Of a stretch of DNA of 64,000 bases, positions 49,642 to 58,361 are shown piece after piece; position 1 is the first letter of the stretch, and each line of letters opens with the position of its first letter. Source of the stretch: Paenibacillus_AA sp045062745 (lineage in GTDB: Bacteria > Bacillota > Bacilli > Paenibacillales > NBRC-103111). Below the pieces are notes generated by a model that saw only the letters and a list, made by a program, of their open reading frames with translations, did not search any database and was not told the origin of the DNA. Made by a program: the position numbers and the translations under genes. The stretch covers positions 1 to 64,000 of the forward strand of contig NZ_JBJGED010000023.1 in the NCBI RefSeq assembly GCF_045062745.1. The letters are read 5' to 3'.

Positions 49642-50895
49642 ATGAATCTGGCGGATATGCTGTGTTATGCCGATATTCAGCAGTTAAGCAGCATTGCCGA
49701 TACGTACGGCTGTGATTGCAACGGTCATTCCAAGAACGAGCTGATCCAATCGATTCTGTCCAAGGTGAACCGGAGAGATGTGTTCGAGCAGCAGCTGACG
49801 AAGCTGAGCTTGGAGGACATCCGGTTCCTGAACTCCATCGCCTTCGACACCCGTGATTTGTTCAGCCTGGAAGAGCTGATCGCCCGGGCCCGACTATCGA
49901 ACTTCACTTCGGTGAGTCCGTATGGCGCGGCGGCCGGCTTGACCCCGGCACCGGCACCGGCATCGGCAACAGCCGTGACCGTCCCTGTGCCTGCGAAGAG
50001 GTCGAACGGCAAGAAGGCCAAAGCCGCGCCGCCTCCCCCGGAGCCATGGAATCCGCGGGAGATGATCACCAAGTTCAAGCGCAGCGGCTGGCTGTTCAAC
50101 GGCTATTCGCAGCAGACGCGGTACTTGTTCCAATTCCCGTCGGATATGAAGCGCCGCTTCACGGAGACGATGGCCAAGCAATTCCGCAGCGAGCTGACCT
50201 ACGAGGACGAGCCGGCTGTCTATCGGGACGAGCAGGGATTGTTCGTCGACGACATCTATCATTTCCTGCATCACATCTACCATAATGAAGTTCCGCTCAC
50301 GGCGGACGGCTCGATCTACAAGCGGCCGCTGCAGCAAATTCTCGACCGGCTGTCCGTCCCCGAGGAGCCGCCGAAGGCGGTCTGGCGGTTCGGCTACGGG
50401 CGGCGGTTCAAGGACTTGCCGAACCGGTTCTCGCTCCTCTACGACTACTGCTACTATCAAGGGCTGATCGAAGAGCAGGAGACGGCGCTCGTCCTGACCG
50501 ACCGAGGCAAGCTGTCCGTGCTCGAGGGGCGCCGAGAAGAGCTGACCCAGGCGTACCGGTTCTGGTTCAAGCTGTACAAGAACCCGATCCCGAATCTGCA
50601 ATCGATCGTCTATTGGGTCGAGCAGCTCGCCCGGGACTGGATTCGCGCCGATTCGCTCTCGAAGGTGCTGTGTCCGCTTATCCGGCCGTTCTACTACGAT
50701 ACGTCGGAAGCGATTTTCCAGGAGCGCATTTTGCCGATGATGATGCATCTCGGGCTGCTGCGCATCGGCCAGGACGAGCAGGCGGGCGCGGTCGTTCGCA
50801 TGACGAAGCTCGGAAGCGGCGTCGTCACCGGCACCTATGTTCCGGACGAGGACAAGATCGCGCTGCCGATTGACAATCCGCCGTTCCCTTGCTAG
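49642..50895 (+). CDS. Conserved-looking protein of unknown function, winged-helix-like
   Basis: 417 residues from ATG 49642 after AGGAGG. The N-terminus (MNLADMLCYADIQQLSSIADTYG) followed by SKNELIQSILSKV resembles a SAP-like or helical DNA-binding module. Residues about 100-140 are a low-complexity Ala/Pro/Lys linker. The C-terminal part (about 145-400) alternates helices and WRFGYGRRFKDLPNRFSLLYDYCYYQGLI, suggestive of stacked winged helices. I do not recognise the family. Its stop codon lies in the hairpin that covers the next gene's SD. Confidence 0.7.
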   Translation: MNLADMLCYADIQQLSSIADTYGCDCNGHSKNELIQSILSKVNRRDVFEQQLTKLSLEDIRFLNSIAFDTRDLFSLEELIARARLSNFTSVSPYGAAAGLTPAPAPASATAVTVPVPAKRSNGKKAKAAPPPPEPWNPREMITKFKRSGWLFNGYSQQTRYLFQFPSDMKRRFTETMAKQFRSELTYEDEPAVYRDEQGLFVDDIYHFLHHIYHNEVPLTADGSIYKRPLQQILDRLSVPEEPPKAVWRFGYGRRFKDLPNRFSLLYDYCYYQGLIEEQETALVLTDRGKLSVLEGRREELTQAYRFWFKLYKNPIPNLQSIVYWVEQLARDWIRADSLSKVLCPLIRPFYYDTSEAIFQERILPMMMHLGLLRIGQDEQAGAVVRMTKLGSGVVTGTYVPDEDKIALPIDNPPFPC

Positions 50896-50939
50896 AATCA
50901 CTCCTCAAACCAACCCTATTCATGAACGGAGTGATTCTA
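50893..50939 (+). promoter_or_regulatory. Hairpin sequestering the SD of the gamma-carbonic-anhydrase-like gene
   Basis: TAGAATCACTCC (50893-50904) and GGAGTGATTCTA (50928-50939) are perfect 12-bp inverted repeats with a 23-base loop. The right arm contains the SD GGAGTG and the A of the start codon. The left arm begins with the stop codon of the upstream gene, so terminating ribosomes would open the hairpin. This points to translational coupling. Confidence 0.75.
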
Positions 50940-51445
50940 TGCTGCACCCATATAAGCAGTTTCAACCCCAGCTTCATCCGACGGTATTTACGGCAGCAGG
51001 CGTACAACTTATCGGCGATATCGCGATGGGCGAAGACTGCTCCATCTGGTACAACGCGGTACTTCGCGGAGATTTGGCACCGGTTCGAATTGGAGCCCGG
51101 TCTAACATTCAGGACGGCTGCATCGGACATGTGAACACGAACCAGCCGCTCCTAGTAGGAGAAGAAGTATCGGTCGGCCACGGAGCGATCATCCACGGGT
51201 GCACGATAGGCAGAGGCACATTAATAGGAATGGGGGCGATTGTACTAAACGGTGCCAACATCGGTGAATATGCTTTAGTAGGTGCCGGTTCGCTCGTGAC
51301 GGAAAACACCACGATTCCGCCCTACACGCTATCTCTGGGTACACCGGCCAAAGTGGTTCGGGAATTGAACGAGCATGACTTGGAACGGATGAGACGGACG
51401 ATGGAAAGCTACATTCTTAAGGGAAGAGAATACAGGCAGGCTTGA
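50939..51445 (+). CDS. Gamma-carbonic-anhydrase-like hexapeptide-repeat protein
   Basis: 168 residues from ATG 50939. Left-handed beta-helix repeats: TAAGVQLIGDIAMGEDCSIW, GARSNIQDGCIGHV, GEEVSVGHGAIIHGCTIGRG, IGMGAIVLNGANIGEYALVG. The metal-ligand His residues appear as GCIGHV and GHGAIIHG, the usual three-His set. Members of the YrdA/PaaY group; carbonic anhydrase activity varies. Translation is probably coupled to the upstream gene. Confidence 0.88.
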   Translation: MLHPYKQFQPQLHPTVFTAAGVQLIGDIAMGEDCSIWYNAVLRGDLAPVRIGARSNIQDGCIGHVNTNQPLLVGEEVSVGHGAIIHGCTIGRGTLIGMGAIVLNGANIGEYALVGAGSLVTENTTIPPYTLSLGTPAKVVRELNEHDLERMRRTMESYILKGREYRQA

Positions 51446-51502
51446 CGAACACACATCCTGAAGGCGAAGGCACTTCGTGCCTTATGGTGGGAGGTATGTC
51501 TT

Positions 51503-51685
51503 ATGGAAAAAATGGACGTTTCCGGCTATGCAGCCATGCTTGGCCTTTTTGCAGAAATGATATTGGACGATGCTGTCAAAAAGCATAAAAGGCAGACACT
51601 CTATCGGGAGATCGACGAAGCACTCGCCCATGGAGACGAAGCGAAGTTTTTGGACCTGACTCGGGAATTGAAGCTGCTGAACTAG
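51503..51685 (+). CDS. IDEAL-domain miniprotein
   Basis: 60 residues, SD GTGGGAGG. LYREIDEALAHGDEAKFLDLTREL is the IDEAL motif region. In B. subtilis the gene at this position is ypiB, which has a UPF0302 domain followed by IDEAL; only the IDEAL part is present here. Upstream helix MILDDAVKKHKRQ. Function unknown. Confidence 0.8.
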   Translation: MEKMDVSGYAAMLGLFAEMILDDAVKKHKRQTLYREIDEALAHGDEAKFLDLTRELKLLN

Positions 51686-51709
51686 AACGATCGGCTAACG
51701 CTAGCGACA

Positions 51710-51738
51710 AGCCTCACGCGAAGGTGTGAGGTTTTTTG
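51710..51738 (+). terminator. Terminator after the IDEAL gene
   Basis: CCTCAC/GTGAGG stem with an eight-base loop, then six T. Confidence 0.75.
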
Positions 51739-51773
51739 TTTTTTTGCTATAATATCCCTTGAGGTGAAATCTA

Positions 51774-52232
51774 GTGAAGTTTAGCGATATCGACCGCAAG
51801 GAATGGTTCAAGCTCCAGCCCTATCTCGACACTTGCCTGCTGCCGGTGACCGGCCTGGACGGCTCGGAGGAACCGTGGGAAGCGACCCAGGAGCTCGAAT
51901 TTCTGCGAAGCCTGTTGGAATTCGTGGAGGTGCCGTACAAAGGGCGCACCGTTACATACCCCGCTCTGCATTATGTCGATTATGATGCACCCCGAGCAGA
52001 GGCGATCGACCGGGTGTGCGCGCGTCTGAAGCAGGCCGGGTTCCGCTATGTCATCGTCATGACCGGTCGGCCGGATGCGGTGCCGTCGCCGCTCCCGCAT
52101 GCGGATCTCGTGCTGAGTCCGCAAGGCGAGGATGGACGAGCCCTCAATAGTGAAGCGTTCAAGGCGAAGGTGGACGAGAGCGTGCGCACGCTATGGAAAT
52201 CCGGCGCACAGGATCAATCCGGCCCGGTCTGA
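51774..52232 (+). CDS. ypiF: YpiF-like protein (DUF2487)
   Basis: 152 residues from GTG 51774 with GAGGTGAAA. MKFSDIDRKEWFKLQPYLDTCLLPVTGLDG and YVIVMTGRPD fit the DUF2487 family. In B. subtilis ypiF lies directly before qcrA, as here. Function unknown. Confidence 0.8.
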   Translation: MKFSDIDRKEWFKLQPYLDTCLLPVTGLDGSEEPWEATQELEFLRSLLEFVEVPYKGRTVTYPALHYVDYDAPRAEAIDRVCARLKQAGFRYVIVMTGRPDAVPSPLPHADLVLSPQGEDGRALNSEAFKAKVDESVRTLWKSGAQDQSGPV

Positions 52233-52372
52233 GGCGGTTCTGCTCCATACCCGTGTATTAATGGAAATGAAATTGCAAACGATAGCATTAGGCGGTTTGG
52301 CGAGATGTGACAAATTCGTTAACAACATGTCAGAACGCTTCGCTTGCCCTTGGTTTTGCGTTCCATCCATTC

Positions 52373-52401
52373 TTGACGCCCCACATGACGTAAGCTATTA
52401 T
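52373..52401 (+). promoter_or_regulatory. Promoter of qcrABC
   Basis: TTGACG, 17-base spacer, TATTAT. The rest of the 248-base ypiF-qcrA gap shows no other clear element. Confidence 0.7.
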
Positions 52402-52480
52402 AGTTATGTCCTAGTGTAACGTGCGAAAGTAATGTCGAAAAGCGACTGTGATACGACTGGATAAAGGGGGTAGAAGACTC

Positions 52481-53017
52481 ATGCATGAAGACAACAACCA
52501 TTCCGAGAAACCAAGAACACGGCGTGAAATGTCGCGTCGTCAATTCCTCTCCTATACCCTCGGCGGAACAGGCGCATTCCTGATGGCAGGACCGGTCATT
52601 CCGATGGTTCGTTTTGCGGTAGACCCGCTGCTCAAGCCGAAGAGCGAAGGCGCTTTTGTCAAGGTAGTGGAAGAGAGCAAAATTACGAGCGAGCCCAAGT
52701 CGTATAAGTTCACCGTGCATCAAGTGGACGGCTGGTATGAGAGCGATGCGGAAGTGGAAGCTTGGATCATGAAGGACGATAAGGGCAGCATCTATGCCTT
52801 GTCTCCGACGTGCAAGCACTTGGGTTGTACGGTGAACTGGAATGCCGATTCCAGATACCCGAACCAATTTTTTTGCCCTTGCCACGAGGCGCATTATACG
52901 AAGGAAGGCAAGAACGTGGCGGTCGCGCCGGCGCCGCTCGACGAATTCCTCGTCAAGATTGAGAACGGCTTTGTGTACCTTGGCAAGCTGCAGCCGAACC
53001 AGCATGTTGTGAAATAA
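52481..53017 (+). CDS. qcrA: Menaquinol:cytochrome c reductase Rieske iron-sulfur subunit
   Basis: 178 residues from ATG 52481, SD AAAGGGGG. Twin-arginine motif SRRQFL near residue 18 followed by a hydrophobic stretch indicates Tat export and anchoring. The Rieske 2Fe-2S ligands are CKHLGC near 110 and CPCHEAHY near 131. First gene of the bc-type complex that oxidises menaquinol, supplied by the menaquinone genes upstream. Confidence 0.96.
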   Translation: MHEDNNHSEKPRTRREMSRRQFLSYTLGGTGAFLMAGPVIPMVRFAVDPLLKPKSEGAFVKVVEESKITSEPKSYKFTVHQVDGWYESDAEVEAWIMKDDKGSIYALSPTCKHLGCTVNWNADSRYPNQFFCPCHEAHYTKEGKNVAVAPAPLDEFLVKIENGFVYLGKLQPNQHVVK

Positions 53018-53033
53018 GGAGGCGTTCGATCAA

Positions 53034-53705
53034 ATGTTGAAAAATATGTATAACTGGATCGACGAGCGTCTGGATATCACGCCAATGTGGAGAGACGTAG
53101 CGGACCATGAGGTACCGGAGCACGTAAACCCGGCCCATCACTTCTCCGCATTCGTTTATTGCTTCGGCGGATTGACGTTTTTCATCGTCGTCATTCAGAT
53201 TTTGTCCGGGATGTTCCTGAGCATGTACTACACGCCGGATATCATTAACGCTTACGCGAGCGTCGATTACTTGCAGCACCAGGTGGCCTTCGGCGTTATC
53301 GTCCGCGGGATGCACCACTGGGGTGCGAGCCTCGTAATCGTCATGATGTTCCTACATACGCTTCGCGTGTTCTTCACGGGTTCCTACAAGGCGCCTCGTG
53401 AAATGAACTGGATCGTAGGGATGTTGATTTTCTTCGTGATGTTAGGTCTTGGCTTTACCGGATACTTGCTGCCTTGGGACAACAAAGCATACTTCGCGAC
53501 CAAGGTAGGGATCTCGATCGCCGCATCCGTTCCGTTCATCGGAGATTACATCAAGACTTTGATGCAGGGCGGCGAAATCGTAGGCGCGGAAACGTTGACA
53601 CGGTTCTTCGCGATCCATGTGTTCTTCTTGCCGGCAGCTCTGCTTGCCTTGTTGGGCGGCCACTTCTTCATGATCCGCAAGCAAGGTATCTCAGGTCCGC
53701 TCTAG
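53034..53705 (+). CDS. qcrB: Menaquinol:cytochrome c reductase cytochrome b subunit
   Basis: 223 residues, SD AAGGAGGCG. Four membrane helices of the b6 type. Heme-ligand His pairs occur in VRGMHHWGASLVIVMMFLHTLRVF and in FFAIHVFFLPAALLALLGGHFF. Qo-site PREMNWIVG is present. Spacing of 16 and 30 bases to its neighbours. Confidence 0.96.
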   Translation: MLKNMYNWIDERLDITPMWRDVADHEVPEHVNPAHHFSAFVYCFGGLTFFIVVIQILSGMFLSMYYTPDIINAYASVDYLQHQVAFGVIVRGMHHWGASLVIVMMFLHTLRVFFTGSYKAPREMNWIVGMLIFFVMLGLGFTGYLLPWDNKAYFATKVGISIAASVPFIGDYIKTLMQGGEIVGAETLTRFFAIHVFFLPAALLALLGGHFFMIRKQGISGPL

Positions 53706-53735
53706 AACATACTGATCAGAAAGGAGGCACCATAC

Positions 53736-54614
53736 GTGGCGCACGGTCATAAGTCAGATGAAAAGATTGTGTACGTTGGAGACTCCCGCGTGCAAAAGAA
53801 GACGGAGAAATTGATCCCTCGGGATTACACCGCTTATCCAGGAAAGTCCGAAGCGTTCGTGCCGAACTTCCTATTGAAGGAATGGATGGTGGGCGCCGTC
53901 GTGCTCGTCGGGATTCTCGTGCTCGTCATGGCGGAACCCGCACCGCTGGGATACCCGGCCGACCCGCTCAATACGGCGTTTATCCCGATGCCGGACTGGT
54001 ATTTCCTCTTCATGTATCAATTGCTCAAGTATCCGTATACTTCCGGCGACTACGTCGTCTTCGGTACATTGATTTTGCCGGGCTTGCTGTTCGGGGGGTT
54101 GATGCTCGCTCCGTTCCTGGATACCGGCAAGCAGCGCCGCTTCTACCGCCGTCCGATGACTTCGACGATTATGTTCCTGTCGCTCATCGCCGTCATTCAC
54201 TTGACGGTTGCATCGTGGATGCATTACCAGCATGAGCTGGAAGACAAGAACATCATCCCGGAGCACATCAAGCGGGAAGAAGAGATGAAGGCCGCCAAGG
54301 GTGCTGGCGGAGGCGGCGCGGCTCCGAAACCGGCCGCAGGCGCAACGCTCGTAGCCCAAGACGACCCGGGCTATGCGGTATATCAAAAAGCTAGTTGCGT
54401 ATCTTGCCATGCCAAAGACCTCAAAGGCGTCAGCGGCATGCCGGCCCTTCGCGGGATTGGTGACAAGCATAGCAAGGACGAGATTATGAGCATCGTGAAA
54501 AACGGGAAGCCTCCGGGCATGCCGGCTCAGTATGACGCTAACAAGAGCAAAGGGCTGACCGACGCAGAAATCGATCAGATGGTCACTTGGCTCTCGAAGC
54601 AAAAGAAGGAATAG
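53736..54614 (+). CDS. qcrC: Menaquinol:cytochrome c reductase b/c fusion subunit
   Basis: 292 residues from GTG 53736, SD AAGGAGGCACC. N-terminal part with three membrane helices corresponds to subunit IV (PDWYFLFMYQLLKYPYTSGD). An Ala/Gly/Pro-rich linker near 190-205 joins a cytochrome c domain with CVSCH near 221 and a Met ligand region near GKPPGMPAQYD. This fusion is typical of Bacillales. Confidence 0.96.
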   Translation: MAHGHKSDEKIVYVGDSRVQKKTEKLIPRDYTAYPGKSEAFVPNFLLKEWMVGAVVLVGILVLVMAEPAPLGYPADPLNTAFIPMPDWYFLFMYQLLKYPYTSGDYVVFGTLILPGLLFGGLMLAPFLDTGKQRRFYRRPMTSTIMFLSLIAVIHLTVASWMHYQHELEDKNIIPEHIKREEEMKAAKGAGGGGAAPKPAAGATLVAQDDPGYAVYQKASCVSCHAKDLKGVSGMPALRGIGDKHSKDEIMSIVKNGKPPGMPAQYDANKSKGLTDAEIDQMVTWLSKQKKE

Positions 54615-54633
54615 CAACTGGAATACGTGACAA

Positions 54634-54665
54634 AAAACCTGGCCGGTATCGGTCAGGTTTTTTTA
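54634..54665 (+). terminator. Terminator after qcrABC
   Basis: ACCTGGCCG/CGGTCAGGT stem (one G-T) with a GTAT loop and A/T runs on both sides. Confidence 0.85.
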
Positions 54666-54688
54666 AGACATTGTAGGGCTACATATTT

Positions 54689-54752
54689 GGGGTCCCCGCA
54701 GAGGGGGCTTCGCCGGGAATAAGCTCCAGAGGCAAACATCACTTTGTGGGGC
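54689..54752. repeat. Dispersed stem-loop repeat, copy B
   Basis: CCCCGCAGAG (54694-54703) and CTTTGTGGGG (54742-54751) are imperfect inverted ends of a 58-base core matching copy A at 35238-35295. Both begin with GGGGTCCCC and both lie shortly before a start codon (ypjA here). Confidence 0.75.
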
Positions 54753-54774
54753 AAAAGAAGGGAGGTTCTCCGTT

Positions 54775-55413
54775 TTGACAGGTTGGATCGCTTGGCTTCG
54801 CGCCCTCTTGTATCACCGCAGCATGATCGTCGTGCTGTTCATCTGCAATTTGCTCGGTACGATCGGCGGGTATTTGTGGTACGGGGAGCAGCTAAAGGAT
54901 ACATACGAGAACATGAGCTTCTGGTACTTACCGTTCGTACCGGACAGTCCTACGGCGTCCTTGGGCTTCACGCTCGCCCTGCTGCTGCTCTTGCTGCCGC
55001 CTGCCTATCGGAACTCGTTCGTAGGGCGATTGATCGTGGCATTCGGCATGATCACATCCGTCAAGTACGGCATCTGGGCCGTCACGATGATCTTCGCCGG
55101 AGCGGTGCAGGGCGATGTGCTCGTCTGGCAAGACTGGATGCTCGTCACGACGCACTTGGCGATGGCGATCGAAGCGCTGCTGTTCGTGGGCTTGTTCGCG
55201 TTGCAGTTCATTCATTTTCTGCTTGTCGCGCTATGGATGTACACGAATGATTTCCTGGATTACCACCGCGACATCTATCCGTGGCTCCCCGGCGTGCTGC
55301 GCGACGATCTTGCGACGATCGAAGCGTTCACCCTGTCGCTCAGCTTATTCAGCCTAATTGTAGTCGCAATCGTATATCGATGGTCTAAAAATGGACAACC
55401 CCCCATACGCTAA
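54775..55413 (+). CDS. ypjA: YpjA-like membrane protein (DUF1405)
   Basis: 212 residues from TTG 54775 behind GGGAGG. About six membrane helices; polar loops include WYGEQLKDTYENMSFWYLPFVPDSP and a C-terminal YHRDIYPWLPGV. Order qcrC-ypjA-ypjB matches B. subtilis. Role unknown. Confidence 0.82.
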   Translation: MTGWIAWLRALLYHRSMIVVLFICNLLGTIGGYLWYGEQLKDTYENMSFWYLPFVPDSPTASLGFTLALLLLLLPPAYRNSFVGRLIVAFGMITSVKYGIWAVTMIFAGAVQGDVLVWQDWMLVTTHLAMAIEALLFVGLFALQFIHFLLVALWMYTNDFLDYHRDIYPWLPGVLRDDLATIEAFTLSLSLFSLIVVAIVYRWSKNGQPPIR

Positions 55414-55505
55414 ATTAGTGAAGCAATTCGCGTAACGCAAGGGGCTGTCGCGCAGGACAAGCAATCCGGTCGGGCATCCCCACACACGAGGAAGGGGGAT
55501 GCCCG

Positions 55506-56387
55506 ATGTTTGTAAGAAGAAGATGGAGAACTTCCGGACTGGGAGCTCTGGTGCTGCTCGCGCTGTTGACGGCCGCCTGCTCGAAGGAGGCGGGGAAACC
55601 GGCCCAAGAACAAGCGCAAGCCCAGCCGGGAGCGATGAAGCAAGTGGAGCAATTGAACGCCGCGGCGGACGAGATGTACACCAAGGTCGTGCAGGGGGAT
55701 GTGGAGACGGCACGCACGAAGCTGAACGAGCTGGGAGACCAGGTGACGCGGATCCGCTTCGACGGCATCGCAAGCGTGGAGGGCGTGCAGGCGCTGGCCG
55801 GCTCGATTGTGGACGCGAAGCGGGAGCTGGCGGCTGCCGCCTATTCCAAGCTGGAAGGGCAGCAGGCGGCGGCTCGCGTCAGGCTCGCGACCGACGCGCT
55901 AACCCATAAGCAAGAGCCGATGTGGCTTCAATATTACAAAGGGATGAAAGAGCACGTGTATGCCGTGCAGCATGCGGTAGAAGCGGGCCAGCAGCAGGAG
56001 TCGCTCAAGCAGCTCGCCGGCCTGTCCGAGCTGTACAAGGTGATCAAGCCATCCGTCATTATCAGCCGTACCCCATCCGAGGTAGAACGGATGGAATCGC
56101 TATTCTCCTTTATGAATACCCAATTGAACGCTTCCAAGTGGGACATGAACAACATTAAGAGCGGCATCGGCCATCTGGAGGAAGAGCTGAACCGGCTGTT
56201 CCAGCGCAAGGAGGCGGAAGCGTTCGTCCCTTACGTGCAGCCGTCGAATCCGGTTTGGAGCATCGCGTTTCTCGGCTCGATCATCGTCATGGTGTTGGCG
56301 TTTGCGGGCTGGCGTATTTTTCAGATCGAGCGCAATATCGTCGGCGGCCGAAGCCCCAAAGATCGGAACGACAAGTTTAGGAAATAA
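55506..56387 (+). CDS. ypjB: YpjB-like sporulation-associated protein
   Basis: 293 residues, SD AGGGGGATGCCCG. The N-terminal signal region (LGALVLLALLTAACSKE) carries a lipobox-like LTAAC, so this may be a lipoprotein. The body is helical, and a hydrophobic segment near 258-278 (WSIAFLGSIIVMVLAFAGW) is a C-terminal anchor. Named after the B. subtilis neighbour; sporulation role is known only from the family name. Confidence 0.78.
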   Translation: MFVRRRWRTSGLGALVLLALLTAACSKEAGKPAQEQAQAQPGAMKQVEQLNAAADEMYTKVVQGDVETARTKLNELGDQVTRIRFDGIASVEGVQALAGSIVDAKRELAAAAYSKLEGQQAAARVRLATDALTHKQEPMWLQYYKGMKEHVYAVQHAVEAGQQQESLKQLAGLSELYKVIKPSVIISRTPSEVERMESLFSFMNTQLNASKWDMNNIKSGIGHLEEELNRLFQRKEAEAFVPYVQPSNPVWSIAFLGSIIVMVLAFAGWRIFQIERNIVGGRSPKDRNDKFRK

Positions 56388-56392
56388 TCCAA

Positions 56393-57262
56393 CTAGTGGT
56401 CGATTCGGAACCCTTCGCCTAATACGTCATGCACATCGGTAATGACGATGAATGCGAGCGGATCGATCATCTTCACGAGCGTTTGCAGCGTGCGCATTTC
56501 ATGCCGGGCGACAACGCTGTATACGACTTGTTTCTCTTGCTGCGAATAGGCGCCTCGAGCGGCGAACAGCGTCACCCCCCGATCCATCTCCCGGGTGATC
56601 GCTTCCGCCACTTGAGGCGCTTTGTCCGTAATAATCGTGAACGCCCTCGATGCATAAGCGCCTTCCGTCACGAAGTCGATGACCTTGGAAGCGATGAACA
56701 CGGCAACTAGCGTGTACAGTACTTTCTCCTTAGGTATGTATAATAGTGAGCTTCCGATGACGATCGCATCGATGAGCAGAATCACTTGCCCCATGCTCCA
56801 GCCTTGTCTCTTCGAGACGAGCCTCGCCACAATGTCGGTTCCCCCTGTAGTCGCTCCGAATCGTAGGACGATGCCGAGCCCCGCCCCAAGTGTAACCCCG
56901 GCATACAACGTGGCCAGAAAGTAATCCTGCTGCGATTGGAAGGGGACGATCCACCCGCGATGGATGGCGATCTCCATTAGCCTTAGGAATACGATCAACG
57001 ATAGAGTTCCGATTATGGTATAGATCATGGCCCTGCCCCCGAACGCCCGCCAGCCTACGAAGAACAAAGGAATGTTGAGAACGAGAGCCGAGATCGACGT
57101 AGGGATGGAGAGCGCATAGTTGAGCAGGAGGGCGATCCCGGTTAGGCCGCCTTCCATCAGCTCGTTCGGTATGACGAAGTAGTAGAGGCCGAAGGCGTAC
57201 ACAGCTGTGCCGAACAGGATGGGAAAGAGGGTACGGAGCTGCACTTTCGTTTTCTGATACAC
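56393..57262 (-). CDS. ypjC: YitT-family membrane protein
   Basis: 289 residues on the minus strand. Five to six N-terminal membrane helices (LFPILFGTAVYAFGLYYFVIPNELMEGGLTGIALLL with FGATTGGTDIVARLV) are followed by a DUF2179 cytoplasmic domain (GVTLFAARGAYSQQEKQVVYSVVARHEM). Its end is six bases from ypjB. Transport or regulatory role unknown. Confidence 0.88.
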   Translation of the reverse strand: MYQKTKVQLRTLFPILFGTAVYAFGLYYFVIPNELMEGGLTGIALLLNYALSIPTSISALVLNIPLFFVGWRAFGGRAMIYTIIGTLSLIVFLRLMEIAIHRGWIVPFQSQQDYFLATLYAGVTLGAGLGIVLRFGATTGGTDIVARLVSKRQGWSMGQVILLIDAIVIGSSLLYIPKEKVLYTLVAVFIASKVIDFVTEGAYASRAFTIITDKAPQVAEAITREMDRGVTLFAARGAYSQQEKQVVYSVVARHEMRTLQTLVKMIDPLAFIVITDVHDVLGEGFRIDH

Positions 57263-57474
57263 AGGATCACCTCGATTGGCCTACAGAGGCCCGCTTCACT
57301 TGTGGGGTATTAGACCATTATAACGGTATTTTGCACCAACGCATTCCATTCGAGCCTAAAAAAGATTTGTGTTCAAAACTGTGATGCGTTAACATGTAGA
57401 ATAGACAAAATTCGATTGTCTTAAAACGCCGTTAAACCTAGCCTGGACAAGGCTGCCGGAGACAAGGGGGACTT
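57263..57474. other. Divergent intergenic region ypjC/ypjD
   Basis: No ORF. Contains TATAAT on the minus strand (complement of 57317-57322) for ypjC without a good -35. An inverted repeat AGACAA ... TTGTCT is at 57403-57421. Bases 57280-57306 resemble a decayed right half of the stem-loop repeat. Confidence 0.4.
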
Positions 57475-57804
57475 ATGGCCGACAAATCGATGAAGGCGAT
57501 GCAGGAAGAAGTGGACGCCTACATCTCCCAGTTCAAAGAAGGATATTTCAGCCCGCTCGCGATGCTGGCCCGCATGTCGGAAGAGGTAGGCGAGCTCGCC
57601 CGAGAGGTGAACCATCAATTCGGCGAGAAGCCGAAGAAATCGACCGAAGCCGACAATTCCATCGAGCTGGAGCTGGGCGATATTTTGTTCATCACGATCT
57701 GCTTCGCGAACTCGCTCGGCATCGAATTGACGGAGGCGCACGACCGGGTCATGCACAAGTTTCAGACGCGGGACGCGGACCGTTGGACGAAAAAGAACAC
57801 CTAA
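57475..57804 (+). CDS. ypjD: MazG-like nucleotide pyrophosphohydrolase
   Basis: 109 residues. LARMSEEVGELAREVNHQFG (E-x3-E pattern) and ELELGDILFITICFANSLGIEL (E-x2-x-D) are the Mg-binding helices of MazG-type NTP pyrophosphohydrolases. It would hydrolyse non-canonical NTPs. Gene order as in B. subtilis. Confidence 0.92.
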   Translation: MADKSMKAMQEEVDAYISQFKEGYFSPLAMLARMSEEVGELAREVNHQFGEKPKKSTEADNSIELELGDILFITICFANSLGIELTEAHDRVMHKFQTRDADRWTKKNT

Positions 57805-57844
57805 GAAGCACCTCTCTCATATGCTGTAAGAGGAGGTGAGGCAT

Positions 57845-58348
57845 ATGAGCGGGAATTCGAACATAAAGCTGGCGTACCAATCGATCCTGGAGCACGACTT
57901 CGAACAGGCCATCGAATGGTTCCAGCAAGCTGTCCTGGAGGAGCCGGACAATGCCGAATTTCATTACAAGCTCTCGATAACGTACGCCAGAAGCAACAAG
58001 CTGAGCCCGGCCCTGATGCATGCGCGCGAGGCCATGCGGCTGGATCCGACGTATCGGACGCACTACAACCATCTCCGGGCAAGAGAGCTGGTGAAGAAGG
58101 CCGGACGCCGCATGGAGCAAGGCATCGGCGATTTGCAGAGCGCCGCCGAGATGCTCAAGCGGGCGATCCAACTGGATGGGCTGTTCTTGGAAGCCTATTT
58201 GCTGCTCGGGGTAGCCTACACGGGGCTGCGACGATACGCATCGGCCGCCGAGACGCTGAAGGAAGCGCTCAGGCTGGACCCGATGAGGGAGGATGCCCGG
58301 CACTTGCTGCAGCAGCTGGAGCAGAACGAATTATACTCTAACCGTTAA
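57845..58348 (+). CDS. Tetratricopeptide-repeat protein
   Basis: 167 residues from ATG 57845 after GAGGAGGTGAGG; GTG 57836 lies in that SD. Three or four TPR units: AYQSILEHDFEQAIEWFQQAVLEEPDNAE, FHYKLSITYARSNKLSPALMHAREAMRLDP, and AYLLLGVAYTGLRRYASAAETLKEALRLDP. A protein-protein adaptor. Not at this position in B. subtilis. Confidence 0.85.
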   Translation: MSGNSNIKLAYQSILEHDFEQAIEWFQQAVLEEPDNAEFHYKLSITYARSNKLSPALMHAREAMRLDPTYRTHYNHLRARELVKKAGRRMEQGIGDLQSAAEMLKRAIQLDGLFLEAYLLLGVAYTGLRRYASAAETLKEALRLDPMREDARHLLQQLEQNELYSNR

Positions 58349-58361
58349 AGGAGATCTCTTA

